From: Streptomyces parvus
GTDB lineage: Bacteria; Actinomycetota; Actinomycetes; Streptomycetales; Streptomycetaceae
Assembly: GCF_014648875.1 (NCBI RefSeq)
Contig: NZ_BMRY01000001.1
Coordinates: forward strand, 603,304 to 667,303
Direction of reading: 5' to 3'
Length of the DNA: 64,000 nt
The stretch's first letter is position 1; the number at the start of each line of letters is the position of its first letter. Shown here one piece after another: positions 41,416 to 49,456 of this stretch. Below the pieces are notes generated by a model, which was given only the letters and a program-made list of their open reading frames with translations, was not told the origin of the DNA and ran no database searches. The translations under genes were made by a program, and so were the position numbers.

Positions 41416-42741
41416 TTGGCAGCCGAAAGCCCCACCGACCGCACCGCGTCCCCCGGGGAATCCCCCGCGGCGTCCCTCACGGCCTCCCTCGCCGACGAGC
41501 GCGTCGACCACCGGTTCAAAGCTCTGCCGCCGGACGCGGAGGGCCTGACCGTCGGGGCGCTGGCCGCCGAGCGCCGCAACCTCTTCACCGGCGGGTTCAC
41601 CACCCCCGTCCTCGCGCTCTCCGCCGAGTCGGTGGCCCACAACCTCGACCTCCTGGAGACGTACGCCGAGCGCCACGGCCTCGCGTTCGCCCCGCACGGC
41701 AAGACGTCCATGTCCCCCCAGCTCTTCGTGGACCAGCTGGAGCGCGGCGCGTGGGGCATCACGGCCGCCGTGCCGCACCAGGCGCGGGTCTACCGGGCGT
41801 ACGGGATCGGCCGGATCTTCCTCGCCAACGAGCTGGTCGACCCGGTCGCCCTGCGCTGGCTGGCCGGCGAGATGACGGCCGACCCGGCGTTCCGCTTCGT
41901 CTGCTACGTCGACTCCGTGCGCGGCGTCGAGCTGATGGACGAGGCCCTGAGCGCCGCCGGCGCCACCCGCCCGGTCGACGTGGTCGTCGAGCTGGGCGCG
42001 GGCGAGGGTGCGCGCACCGGGGCCCGTACGGAGGCCGACTGCGCGGCCGTGGCCGACGCGGTGGCGGCGGCCGGGTCGCTGCGCCTGGTGGGCGTCGCCG
42101 GATACGAGGGCGAGGTGCCGGACGCCGACCCCGAACGGGTACGGGCGTGGCTGCGGCGGCTCGTCGCGCTCGCGGCCGTCTTCGACGGCGAGAAGCGGTT
42201 CGCCGGGGCCGAGGAGATCGTGATCAGCGCGGGCGGCAGCGCCTGGTTCGACGCGGTCGCGGACGTCTTCGGCGGGATCCCCGAACTGAGCCTGCCGGTG
42301 CTGAAGTTGCTGCGCTCCGGTGCGTACGTCTCGCACGACGACGGCCACTACAAGCACCTCACCCCCTTCAACCGCGTCCCCGAGGAGGGGGCCCTGGAGC
42401 CCGCCTTTCGGCTCTGGGCGCAGGTCGTCTCCCGTCCGACCGGCGAGCAGGCGTTCCTGAACGCGGGCAAGCGGGACGCGGCGTACGACCTCGATCTGCC
42501 CGAGGCGCAGGTGGTCCGCTCCGGCCGGGACGGCTCGGTGCGGCCCGCCACCGGGGTCACGGTCACCGGCCTCTCCGACCAGCACACCTGGGTGCGCACG
42601 GAGGGCGGGGCCGAGCTGGAGGTGGGTGACTGGGTCGGCATGGGCCTCTCGCACCCCTGCACCAGCTTCGACAAGTGGCAGCTGATCCCGCTGGTCGAGG
42701 CGGACGGCACGGTCACGGACTACATCCGCACCTTCTTCTGA
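41416..42741 (+). CDS. fold-III PLP enzyme, D-serine dehydratase-like amino acid deaminase
   Basis: PLP enzyme of 441 residues of the alanine-racemase-fold (DSD1) family, which removes ammonia from D-serine or D-threonine or cleaves D-threonine. K96 in FAPHGKTSMSPQ is the PLP-binding lysine. The C-terminal GLSHPCTSFDKW provides the His-x-Cys zinc site typical of eukaryotic-type D-serine dehydratase, supporting dehydratase rather than racemase activity. I chose the TTG at 41416 because GAGGAG lies 6 bases upstream; an ATG at 41374 falls inside the operator. The deacylase gene follows after 50 bases. Confidence 0.87.
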   Translation: MAAESPTDRTASPGESPAASLTASLADERVDHRFKALPPDAEGLTVGALAAERRNLFTGGFTTPVLALSAESVAHNLDLLETYAERHGLAFAPHGKTSMSPQLFVDQLERGAWGITAAVPHQARVYRAYGIGRIFLANELVDPVALRWLAGEMTADPAFRFVCYVDSVRGVELMDEALSAAGATRPVDVVVELGAGEGARTGARTEADCAAVADAVAAAGSLRLVGVAGYEGEVPDADPERVRAWLRRLVALAAVFDGEKRFAGAEEIVISAGGSAWFDAVADVFGGIPELSLPVLKLLRSGAYVSHDDGHYKHLTPFNRVPEEGALEPAFRLWAQVVSRPTGEQAFLNAGKRDAAYDLDLPEAQVVRSGRDGSVRPATGVTVTGLSDQHTWVRTEGGAELEVGDWVGMGLSHPCTSFDKWQLIPLVEADGTVTDYIRTFF

Positions 42742-42791
42742 GCAGCCGCCCCTCTCCTGACCTCCCGCCCTCCCGCCCCGAAAGGCCACCC

Positions 42792-44411
42792 ATGGATCTG
42801 GTCCTGCGTGACGCGCTCGTCGTCGACGGCACCGGCGAGCCCTCCTACCGCGCCGATGTGGCCCTCGACGGCGGCCGCATAGCCGAGATCCACCCCGAGG
42901 GCTCCCCCGGCCCCCGCCCCACCGCCGCCCGGACCGTGGACGCGGACGGCCTCGCGCTCGCCCCCGGCTTCATCGACATGCACGCCCACAGCGATCTGGC
43001 GCTGCTGCGCGACCCGGACCACAGCGCGAAGGCGGCGCAGGGCGTCACGCTCGAAGTGCTGGGCCAGGACGGCCTGTCGTACGCGCCCGTCGACGACCGT
43101 ACGCTCGCCGAGGTGCGTCGTTCCATCACCGGCTGGAACGGCGACGGAAGCGACATCGACTTCGACTGGCGCACGGTCGGCGGCTATCTGGACCGCCTGG
43201 ACCGCAACTTCGGCGGCCAGGGCATCGCGGTCAACGCCGCCTATCTGATCCCGCAGGGCACGGTCCGGATGTACGCGGTCGGGTGGGACGACCGGCCCGC
43301 CACCGACGCCGAACTGACCCGGATGCGGGAGCTGGTGGACCAGGGCATGCGCGAGGGCGCGGTGGGCATGTCGTCCGGGCTGACGTACACCCCCGGGATG
43401 TACGCGGACGACGCCGAACTCACCGATCTCTGCCGGGTGGTGGCCCGCCACGGCGGCTACTACTGCCCGCACCACCGCAGTTACGGAGCGGGCGCGCTGG
43501 AGGCGTACGAGGAGATGGTGCAGCTGACCCACACCGCCGGCTGCGCCCTCCATCTCGCCCACGCCACCATGAACTTCGGCGTGAACAAGGGCAAGGCGCC
43601 CGACCTGCTGGCCCTCCTGGACGGCGCGCTGGCCGCCGGGTCCGACATCTCGCTCGACACGTACCCGTACACCCCCGGCTGCACCACCCTCGTGGCGATG
43701 CTGCCGAGCTGGGCGAGCGAGGGAGGCCCGGAGTCGGTCCTGAACCGGCTCGCGGACCCGGCGAGCGCGGAGAGGATCCGGCACCATCTGGAGGTGCTGG
43801 GCTCGGACGGCTGCCACGGGGTACCGATCGAGTGGGACACCATCGAGATCAGTGGCGTGAGCGCGCCGCACCTGGCGGAGTACGTGGGCCGTACGGTCGA
43901 GGAGTCGGCGGCGGCGCGGGGCGAGGAGCCCTGGGTGACCGCGCGGCGGCTGCTCACCGAGGACCGGCTCGGGACGACGATCCTCCAGCATGTGGGCCAC
44001 GAGGAGAACGTCCAGCAGATCATGCGCCACGCCGTGCACACCGGTGGCAGCGACGGCATCCTCCAGGGCGACAAGCCGCACCCCCGGGCGTACGGCACGT
44101 TCCCGCAGTATCTGGGCCGGTACGCAAGGGAGTTGGGGATTCTCTCGCTGGAGGAGTGCGTCGCCCATCTGACCTCGCGTCCGGCCGCCCGGCTGCGGCT
44201 CGCGGACCGGGGCCTGGTGCGCGAGGGCTACCGAGCGGACCTGGTGCTGTTCGATCCGGAGACGGTGGCGGCGGGCTCCACGTTCGAGGAGCCGCGCACG
44301 CTGCCGGTGGGCATCCCGCACGTCCTGATCGACGGCCGGTTCGTCATCGAGGACGGCAAGCGGACGTCGGTCCTGACGGGCAAGGCCGTCAGGGGGGCCG
44401 GGGCCGCCTGA
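42792..44411 (+). CDS. N-acyl-D-amino-acid deacylase (D-aminoacylase family)
   Basis: Amidohydrolase-superfamily enzyme of 539 residues that releases free D-amino acids from N-acyl derivatives. The beta-alpha barrel starts with FIDMHAHSDLALL, where H64-x-H66 bind metal. The position of the metal-bridging Cys of the Alcaligenes enzyme (G-x-C-G) is GQD93G here, an Asp variant. Later HHRSYG, LHLAHATMNFG and the DG..SDGILQGDKPHPRAYGTFP block with the catalytic Asp fit the family. It is transcribed with the deaminase-like gene, giving a two-step route: deacylation, then deamination. Confidence 0.9.
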   Translation: MDLVLRDALVVDGTGEPSYRADVALDGGRIAEIHPEGSPGPRPTAARTVDADGLALAPGFIDMHAHSDLALLRDPDHSAKAAQGVTLEVLGQDGLSYAPVDDRTLAEVRRSITGWNGDGSDIDFDWRTVGGYLDRLDRNFGGQGIAVNAAYLIPQGTVRMYAVGWDDRPATDAELTRMRELVDQGMREGAVGMSSGLTYTPGMYADDAELTDLCRVVARHGGYYCPHHRSYGAGALEAYEEMVQLTHTAGCALHLAHATMNFGVNKGKAPDLLALLDGALAAGSDISLDTYPYTPGCTTLVAMLPSWASEGGPESVLNRLADPASAERIRHHLEVLGSDGCHGVPIEWDTIEISGVSAPHLAEYVGRTVEESAAARGEEPWVTARRLLTEDRLGTTILQHVGHEENVQQIMRHAVHTGGSDGILQGDKPHPRAYGTFPQYLGRYARELGILSLEECVAHLTSRPAARLRLADRGLVREGYRADLVLFDPETVAAGSTFEEPRTLPVGIPHVLIDGRFVIEDGKRTSVLTGKAVRGAGAA

Positions 44412-44559
44412 CGGCCCACGGGAAGCCCGCCCGCCGCGCGAGGCCCCGCCTACGAAGCGTCCGCCGCCCCAGGGTCCCTGCAAAGCGTCCGCCGCGCGCT
44501 CGGCCGCCCGGGCGCCTGGCCCATCGCGATCCGACCCCTCTCCCGTGGAGCTTGATACC

Positions 44560-44604
44560 TTACGGCGTAATGAATCCCCCGCCGGACGTTACGTTACGCC
44601 GTAA
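44560..44604. promoter_or_regulatory. twin palindromic operators of the TetR gene
   Basis: TTACGGCGTAA at 44560-44570 and TTACGCCGTAA at 44594-44604, each a perfect 5+1+5 palindrome, with centres 34 bp apart. The second runs into the ribosome site AAGGAG of the TetR gene. This is the classical autoregulation layout; no other gene shares the promoter. Confidence 0.85.
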
Positions 44605-44614
44605 GGAGTCGCAC

Positions 44615-45436
44615 GTGGTGGTCTTCGCCGGGCAGGGCGATCCGCGTCGTTCCCTCTCCCTCCTGTGGCGTGCGGACGCCCCGCCGCCGGCCCGCGGCGG
44701 CCCGGGACCCAAGCCCCGGCTGAGCGTGGACGCGATCGTGGCGGCGGCCGTGGCGCTCGCGGACGAGGAGGGAATGACGGCCCTGTCGATGCGCGCGGTC
44801 GGCGACCGGCTCGGGCGCACGGCGATGGCGCTCTACACCTATGTCCCCGGCAAGAGCGAGCTGCTGGACCTGATGTACGACGCGGTGCACGCCGAACTGC
44901 CCACCGCGTACCCGGAGTCGGAATCAGGCGACTGGCGGGCGGCGCTGACGGCCTGGGCCGGGGAGGTCCTGGAGTTCTACGTCCGCCATCCCTGGGTTCT
45001 CCAGGTCTCGCAGGCGCGTCCGGTACTGGGGCCGCACGAGTACGCGGGCCTGGACACGCTGGTGACCCTGTTGCGGGCGACGGGGCTGCCGACCGGGGTG
45101 GTGCGGCGGCTGGTGGGGACCCTGTTCCCGTATCTACGGGGTTCGGCGCAGGCAGTGGCCGACGCGAGGCTCGCCGCCGCGGCGACCGGGAGCTCCGACG
45201 AGGAGTGGTGGGCGGCGCGCTCGGCGGCCCTGCTGGAGCTGGTCCCCGACTTCGCGGAGCGCTTCCCGGCGGTGAGCGGCCTGGAGGCGGAGGGGCCGGC
45301 GGAGCCGTGTCCGGGTGAGGGGGCCGAGGGGGCCGAGGGGGTGCCGTATCCGGAGCGTGAGGCACGCGAGACGTTCCGGGTGGGGCTCGGGGTGCTGCTG
45401 GACGGGATCGAGGCGGCACGCGTCGGCCGGACCTGA
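44615..45436 (+). CDS. TetR family transcriptional regulator
   Basis: Regulator of 273 residues. After a 35-residue N-terminal extension comes the TetR helix-turn-helix (about 38-85; LSVDAIVAAAVALADEEGMTALSMRAVGDRLGRTAMALYTYVPGKSELLDLMYD), then a TetR_C-type ligand domain rich in Trp and Leu, with an acidic Glu/Gly tail region near 230. The GTG at 44615 has AAGGAG 6 bases upstream. Two copies of TTACGsCGTAA in front imply negative autoregulation. No drug pump is adjacent, so its other targets are not visible here. Confidence 0.9.
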   Translation: MVVFAGQGDPRRSLSLLWRADAPPPARGGPGPKPRLSVDAIVAAAVALADEEGMTALSMRAVGDRLGRTAMALYTYVPGKSELLDLMYDAVHAELPTAYPESESGDWRAALTAWAGEVLEFYVRHPWVLQVSQARPVLGPHEYAGLDTLVTLLRATGLPTGVVRRLVGTLFPYLRGSAQAVADARLAAAATGSSDEEWWAARSAALLELVPDFAERFPAVSGLEAEGPAEPCPGEGAEGAEGVPYPEREARETFRVGLGVLLDGIEAARVGRT

Positions 45437-45459
45437 CCGGGGCCGGGTCCGGCCGACGC
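45420..45459. terminator. bidirectional terminator overlapping the TetR stop codon
   Basis: Perfect 12-bp stem gcgtcggccgga / tccggccgacgc (arms 45420-45431 and 45448-45459) around a 16-base loop that contains the TGA of the TetR gene. It lies between convergent genes. Confidence 0.8.
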
Positions 45460-45479
45460 ACCCATGAGACTTCAGGCGA

Positions 45480-46340
45480 CTACGGCTTGGGGAGCCCGCA
45501 GCCCTCACGGTCGAGGTCGATCTTGCTGCCGGCCCCGATGCACGGGACCATGTTGTACGTCTGCTGGGCGTAGTTGATGCCCTCGCGGACGGTGACGTTG
45601 CCGTTCTCGTCGACCTCGCACGGGTTGTTGTCCGTGCACTCCTGGCCGCTCTCGTTGCCGGTGTTGTTGACGGCGACCACCTTGCCGGTGGCGTCGTCGA
45701 TCACCGGCGAACCGGACGTACCGCCGATGGTCCGGCACTCCGGGGTGTAGCGGACCGAGTCCTTCCAGGTCCACCGGCCTTCCTTCAGCTGGTGGACGAA
45801 GCCGTCGATGTCGCAGCTGTAGGTGCGCTTCCAGTAGCCGGAGGCGACCGTGATAGCGGTGCCCGCCGTCGGGTGGGCGGTCTCCAGCTCCAGCGCCTGG
45901 ATGCCGTAGCTGTCCTCGATCTGCTGGTAGGTGGAGGTGGTTTCGTAGAGCGAGAGATCGGTGTCGGTCATGGTGCCGTACGCGATCTTGCTCGCCTTCA
46001 GCGTGCCGACACCGCTGCCCGAGGCGTTGAGCAGGGTGAACGTCCGGGAGGACGGCTGGTCGACGATGACCTCGCCGGGACCCGGGAAGCCGGATTCCAG
46101 GCAGTGCCCGTTGGAGAGCACGAGGGCGGGGTCGGTGGGGGCGGCGTCGGGGGTGCGGACCACGGATCCCGAACAGTTGCTGAGCGCGACGGTCCCGGCG
46201 AAGGTCACGGCCTTCGCCTCGGGGCCGGCCTTGGGCGCGGCTTCCTGTGCCTGCTGTGCGGGTTCGGCTGCGACGGCGGGCGCGACGCCCGCTCCCATGA
46301 GCAGGGCAGCGAGAAACGCACCGACGAGAGGCTTGTTCAT
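45480..46340 (-). CDS. secreted trypsin-like (S1/V8-type) serine protease
   Basis: Exported endopeptidase of 286 residues: signal peptide (1-25, APAVAA-EP), a Gln/Ala/Lys-rich propeptide-like stretch to about 45, and a chymotrypsin-fold domain. The triad is His in LVLSNGHCLE, Asp in TMTDTDLSLYE and Ser in IGGTSGSPVID. Cysteines are spaced for three disulfides (SNCSG/GHC, YSCDI/PECRT, NNPCEV and others). GGAGG precedes the ATG by 12 bases. An inverted repeat upstream (46391-46418) may control it. Substrates are probably environmental proteins. Confidence 0.9.
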   Translation of the reverse strand: MNKPLVGAFLAALLMGAGVAPAVAAEPAQQAQEAAPKAGPEAKAVTFAGTVALSNCSGSVVRTPDAAPTDPALVLSNGHCLESGFPGPGEVIVDQPSSRTFTLLNASGSGVGTLKASKIAYGTMTDTDLSLYETTSTYQQIEDSYGIQALELETAHPTAGTAITVASGYWKRTYSCDIDGFVHQLKEGRWTWKDSVRYTPECRTIGGTSGSPVIDDATGKVVAVNNTGNESGQECTDNNPCEVDENGNVTVREGINYAQQTYNMVPCIGAGSKIDLDREGCGLPKP

Positions 46341-46390
46341 GTGGGGGGGGTACCTCCAGTGATGCCAAGGGCCGGAGATCTTCCGGCTTT

Positions 46391-46418
46391 TGACATGCGC
46401 ATGTTTGCGCAGATGTCA
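46391..46418. promoter_or_regulatory. inverted repeat upstream of the protease gene
   Basis: TGACATGCGCA and TGCGCagATGTCA form an inverted repeat with a 2-base bulge, 50-80 bases before the protease start. A second hairpin (gccgga / tccggc at 46371-46387) lies between it and the gene. Either could be an operator or part of the HxlR terminator. Confidence 0.5.
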
Positions 46419-46455
46419 GGCCATCACAAGAGGTCAATTCCGGCCGCGGCCACGG

Positions 46456-46869
46456 CTACCGCCGTCCCGGTCCCGCCACGGGCTCGGCGGCGGCCTCCAC
46501 GCCGGACTCGGCGGCGGCCTCCGCGCCGGGCTCCTCCGCGCTCCGGTAGATGTGGTCACGACCCCATGCCCCCAGCGGCTCCAGCGCCGCGTTCAGCGAG
46601 AGACCCAGCGGGGTGAGCGAATACTCCACGCGCGGCGGCACCTCGGCATACACCTCGCGGTGCACGATGCCGTCGTCCTCCAGCTCCTTGAGGTGGGAGC
46701 TGAGCACCTTCTCGGTCACCCCGGGCACGGCCCGGCGCAACTCACCGAAGCGGCAGGTCTTCTCGTTCAGCGCCCACAGGATGAGCACCTTCCACTTGCC
46801 GCCGATGACATCCATCGCCGCGTCGATCCCGCAGACGAACGCCCCCGGTCTCCGCACGATCCGCGTCAT
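46456..46869 (-). CDS. HxlR family transcriptional regulator
   Basis: Small winged-helix regulator of 137 residues with the conserved start FVCGIDAAMDVIGGKWKVLILWAL (the Cys is redox- or electrophile-reactive in several HxlR proteins), FGELRRAVPGVTEKVLSSHLKELEDDGIVHREVY and VEYSLTPLG. The last 25 residues are a Glu/Ala-rich disordered tail. It is divergent from the imine-reductase-like gene across 137 bases, the usual HxlR arrangement in which the regulator controls the neighbouring oxidoreductase. Confidence 0.92.
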   Translation of the reverse strand: MTRIVRRPGAFVCGIDAAMDVIGGKWKVLILWALNEKTCRFGELRRAVPGVTEKVLSSHLKELEDDGIVHREVYAEVPPRVEYSLTPLGLSLNAALEPLGAWGRDHIYRSAEEPGAEAAAESGVEAAAEPVAGPGRR

Positions 46870-46948
46870 CGCCCGTCCCCCTGCCGTCTCCCGTCCGCCC
46901 GTCATCGCCCGTCCACCCCTCCCCATCTGGTCACTGTCAACGAGGTAA

Positions 46949-46972
46949 CCACCCACTCCAAAGTGCGTACTT
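46949..46972. promoter_or_regulatory. candidate HxlR operator
   Basis: In the divergent promoter the sequence acccactccAAAGTGCGTACTT contains AAGT-N4-ACTT, like the AGTxC/GxACT palindromes bound by HxlR proteins. It lies about 35 bases before the imine-reductase-like gene start. Confidence 0.45.
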
Positions 46973-47006
46973 GTCGCCGTCGGAGCCTTCGACCAGCCTA
47001 ATCGCC

Positions 47007-47825
47007 ATGTCCGACAACACCGTTGCCTCCGCCTCGCCCACCCCTCTCACCCTGCTCGGCCTCGGCGCGATGGGCGCCGCGCTCGCCCGTACCTGGCTCG
47101 CCGCCGGGCACCCCCTGACCGTCTGGAACCGCAGCCCCGGCAGAACCGCCGAACTCGCCGCCGCCGGCGTGCGGGTGGCGGCGACGGCGGCCGAGGCGGT
47201 GGCCGCGAGCCCGCTCGTCGTGACCTGCCTGCTGGACGACGCCTCGGTCCGCGAGGCGCTGGCGGAGGCGGACCTCACGGGCAGGGACCTGGTCGACCTC
47301 ACCACCTCCACCCCCGCCGAGTCGCGGACCCGCGCGGCCTGGGCGGACGAGCGCGGCGCCCGCTTCCTGGACGGCGGGATCATGGCCGTACCGCCGATGA
47401 TCGGGGTGCCGGAGGCCGGGGGCTATGTCTTCTACAGCGGCTCCCGCGAGGTCTTCGACGCCCACCGCGAGACGCTGGCCGTGCCCGCCGCCACCCGGTA
47501 CGTCGGCGCCGACCCCGGTTTCGCCGCGCTCCACGACGTGGCGCTGCTCAGCGCGATGACCGCCATGTTCGCCGGGGCCCGGCACGCGGCCGCGCTGGTG
47601 GCGGACGCAGGGATCGACCAGGAGGAGTTCGGCACCCTGGTCGCGGACTGGCTCACGGCGATGGCTCCGGCGACGGCGGTGTACGCGGGCGGACCCGCGC
47701 CCGAGGACCCGACCAGCGCGGCCGTGGCGGAGGCGGGGGACGCGGCGCTGCTCCGTACGGCGGAGGAGCAGGGCGTCGGCACGGCGCTGCTGGTCGCGTC
47801 GGCGGGCGCGATGAACGGCGTGTGA
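47007..47825 (+). CDS. NADPH-dependent imine-reductase-like oxidoreductase
   Basis: Beta-hydroxyacid-dehydrogenase-superfamily protein of 272 residues. Rossmann motif LLGLGAMGAALARTWLAAGH, then VWNRSPGRTAEL whose Arg-Ser pair after strand 2 favours NADPH, then the imine reductase landmarks DGGIMAVPPMIG, YSGSREVFDAH and the inter-domain helix with Asp at the catalytic place (ALHDVALLSAMTAMF). The Lys of true 3-hydroxyisobutyrate dehydrogenases is absent, which favours the IRED group. The natural imine substrate is unknown. The HxlR regulator is divergent. Confidence 0.83.
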   Translation: MSDNTVASASPTPLTLLGLGAMGAALARTWLAAGHPLTVWNRSPGRTAELAAAGVRVAATAAEAVAASPLVVTCLLDDASVREALAEADLTGRDLVDLTTSTPAESRTRAAWADERGARFLDGGIMAVPPMIGVPEAGGYVFYSGSREVFDAHRETLAVPAATRYVGADPGFAALHDVALLSAMTAMFAGARHAAALVADAGIDQEEFGTLVADWLTAMAPATAVYAGGPAPEDPTSAAVAEAGDAALLRTAEEQGVGTALLVASAGAMNGV

Positions 47826-47844
47826 CGGTCCGCGTCGTGCAACG

Positions 47845-47879
47845 GGGCGGACCGGGGCACGCGCCGCCCCGGCCCGCCC
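47845..47879. terminator. bidirectional terminator
   Basis: Fourteen-position stem with one internal mismatch (gggcgg-a-ccggggc / gccccgg-c-ccgccc), between convergent genes. Confidence 0.7.
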
Positions 47880-47901
47880 TCACGCCTCGGGCGCTTCCGC
47901 G

Positions 47902-48231
47902 TCAGGCCTCCGTCGCCGCGGTCTCCTTGGCGTACGTCACCGCCTGGCGCAGCGACAGTCCCGGCTCGGCCTGTCGCAGGTTCTTGATGGCCTCGACGGA
48001 GTCCGCCGGGCCCTCGTACCCGACGGCGTCCAGCCGCTGGCGCACCCACCGGCCGCGTAGCTCCGCGTCCGAGCGCCCGGCGGACTCCTCGGCCATGGCG
48101 AGGGCCCGCTCCAGTCCGGGGCGCTCGGCGTCCGGGGCGGTCTCCAGCGCGCGCCGGAGGCCGGCGACGACATCGGGGGTGTCGCGGACGACGAGTACGG
48201 CGAGGGGCTGGGGCTTCCGGAACAGACTCAT
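47902..48231 (-). CDS. hypothetical protein, small helical
   Basis: Soluble protein of 109 residues that I do not recognise. It is mostly helical and charged: LRRALETAPDAERPGLERALAMAEESAGRSDAELRGRWVRQRLDAVG, ending LRQAVTYAKETAATEA. The N-terminus MSLFRKPQPLAVLVVRDTPDVV is beta-like. No signal or membrane segment is present. It stands alone, divergent from the arylamine acetyltransferase. Confidence 0.7.
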   Translation of the reverse strand: MSLFRKPQPLAVLVVRDTPDVVAGLRRALETAPDAERPGLERALAMAEESAGRSDAELRGRWVRQRLDAVGYEGPADSVEAIKNLRQAEPGLSLRQAVTYAKETAATEA

Positions 48232-48420
48232 GATCCACTGCTACCCGGGCCGGCCCGGCTCTCACCGGAGTTGAGCAAGATCTGAGCCGCCGCCGGGGCC
48301 GGGCCCACGTTGCCCCGCCCGCCTCGGGTGGGCCTCGGTCCAGCGACCGAGGCCCACCGGTCACGCACTTCGGTCCGCAGCCGGAGGCGCGCCCGTCCCC
48401 CGGCTGCGTACGGTCGGCGT

Positions 48421-49233
48421 ATGACACTCGACCTCGACGCCTACTTCGCCCGCATCGGCTGGACCGGGGAGCCCCGCCCCACCCTGAAGGTGCTGCGGTC
48501 CCTGCACCGGGCGCACCTGTCCGGCATCCCGTTCGAGAACCTGGACGCCGTTCTCGGCTCAGCCCCGTCGCTGGCGCTCGGCGACCTGGAGGCGAAGCTC
48601 GTGCGCAGCGAGCGCGGCGGCTACTGCTACGAGCACAACACCCTCTTCTCCGCCGTCCTGCGGCAGCTCGGCTTCCCCGTGACGCTGCTGGTGGCCCGCG
48701 TGGTGCTGGGTGCGGCGCCGGGCGACATCCGGCCGCGTACGCACATGCTGTTGAAGGTCGACGTGGAGGGGGAGCCGCACCCGTATGTGGCGGACGTCGG
48801 TTACGGGGCGACCGGCGCGCTGGTGGAGCCGATCGCGCTGGTGGAGGGCGCCGAGCTGTTCGACGGCCCGCGCCACCACCGGCTCGTCCACGTCGCGCAC
48901 GACGGCCCGCTGCCGATGTGGGAGTTCCAGGCGGAGAAGGGCGGCGCGTGGGAGCCGCAGTACGCGTTCACCCTGGAGCCGTTCGAGGCGCCGGACTACG
49001 AGGTCATCAACTGGCACATCGCGACGCACCCGCGCTCGCCGTTCCGGCAGGCGGTGTACGCGCAGCGCACCCGGCCCGGCTCGCACCTGCTGCTGGCCGG
49101 GCTGGACCTGGTGGAGACGGCCGACGACGGCACGGTCACGGAGCGGACGCTGAAGGACGGCGAAGAGGCGCTGCGGGTCCTGGCGGACGATTTCGGCATC
49201 CGGCTCCCGGAGGGCACCCGGCTGCCGGAGTGA
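48421..49233 (+). CDS. nat: arylamine N-acetyltransferase
   Basis: Cytoplasmic acetyl-CoA-dependent enzyme of 270 residues that acetylates arylamines, hydrazines and, in biosynthetic clusters, amino-phenol units. The triad is C69 in RGGYCYEHN, H108 in RTHMLLKV and D125 in VADVGYG, in the classical order. The start at 48421 gives the usual N-terminus LDLDAYFARIGW. No antibiotic cluster adjoins it, so a general detoxifying role is likely. Confidence 0.95.
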   Translation: MTLDLDAYFARIGWTGEPRPTLKVLRSLHRAHLSGIPFENLDAVLGSAPSLALGDLEAKLVRSERGGYCYEHNTLFSAVLRQLGFPVTLLVARVVLGAAPGDIRPRTHMLLKVDVEGEPHPYVADVGYGATGALVEPIALVEGAELFDGPRHHRLVHVAHDGPLPMWEFQAEKGGAWEPQYAFTLEPFEAPDYEVINWHIATHPRSPFRQAVYAQRTRPGSHLLLAGLDLVETADDGTVTERTLKDGEEALRVLADDFGIRLPEGTRLPE

Positions 49234-49456
49234 CGGTTCCGGCCGGCCGGAACCCCCGCGTGGCGCATCTCACCCGTCCCGGCCGTCCACGCCTCCTTTC
49301 CAAGCCGCGACCCCGCCCCGACCGGGCGATCCCACGGTCCGGGGCGGCGGCGGGCATGGCGATGGAAGACGGGGCGGGGGCGGGGCGCGCCCCGGAGGGA
49401 GTACGCCGGGAGCAATCCCCGCGCACCCCGCGAAACGCCGCCGTAAGCTCGCGGAC

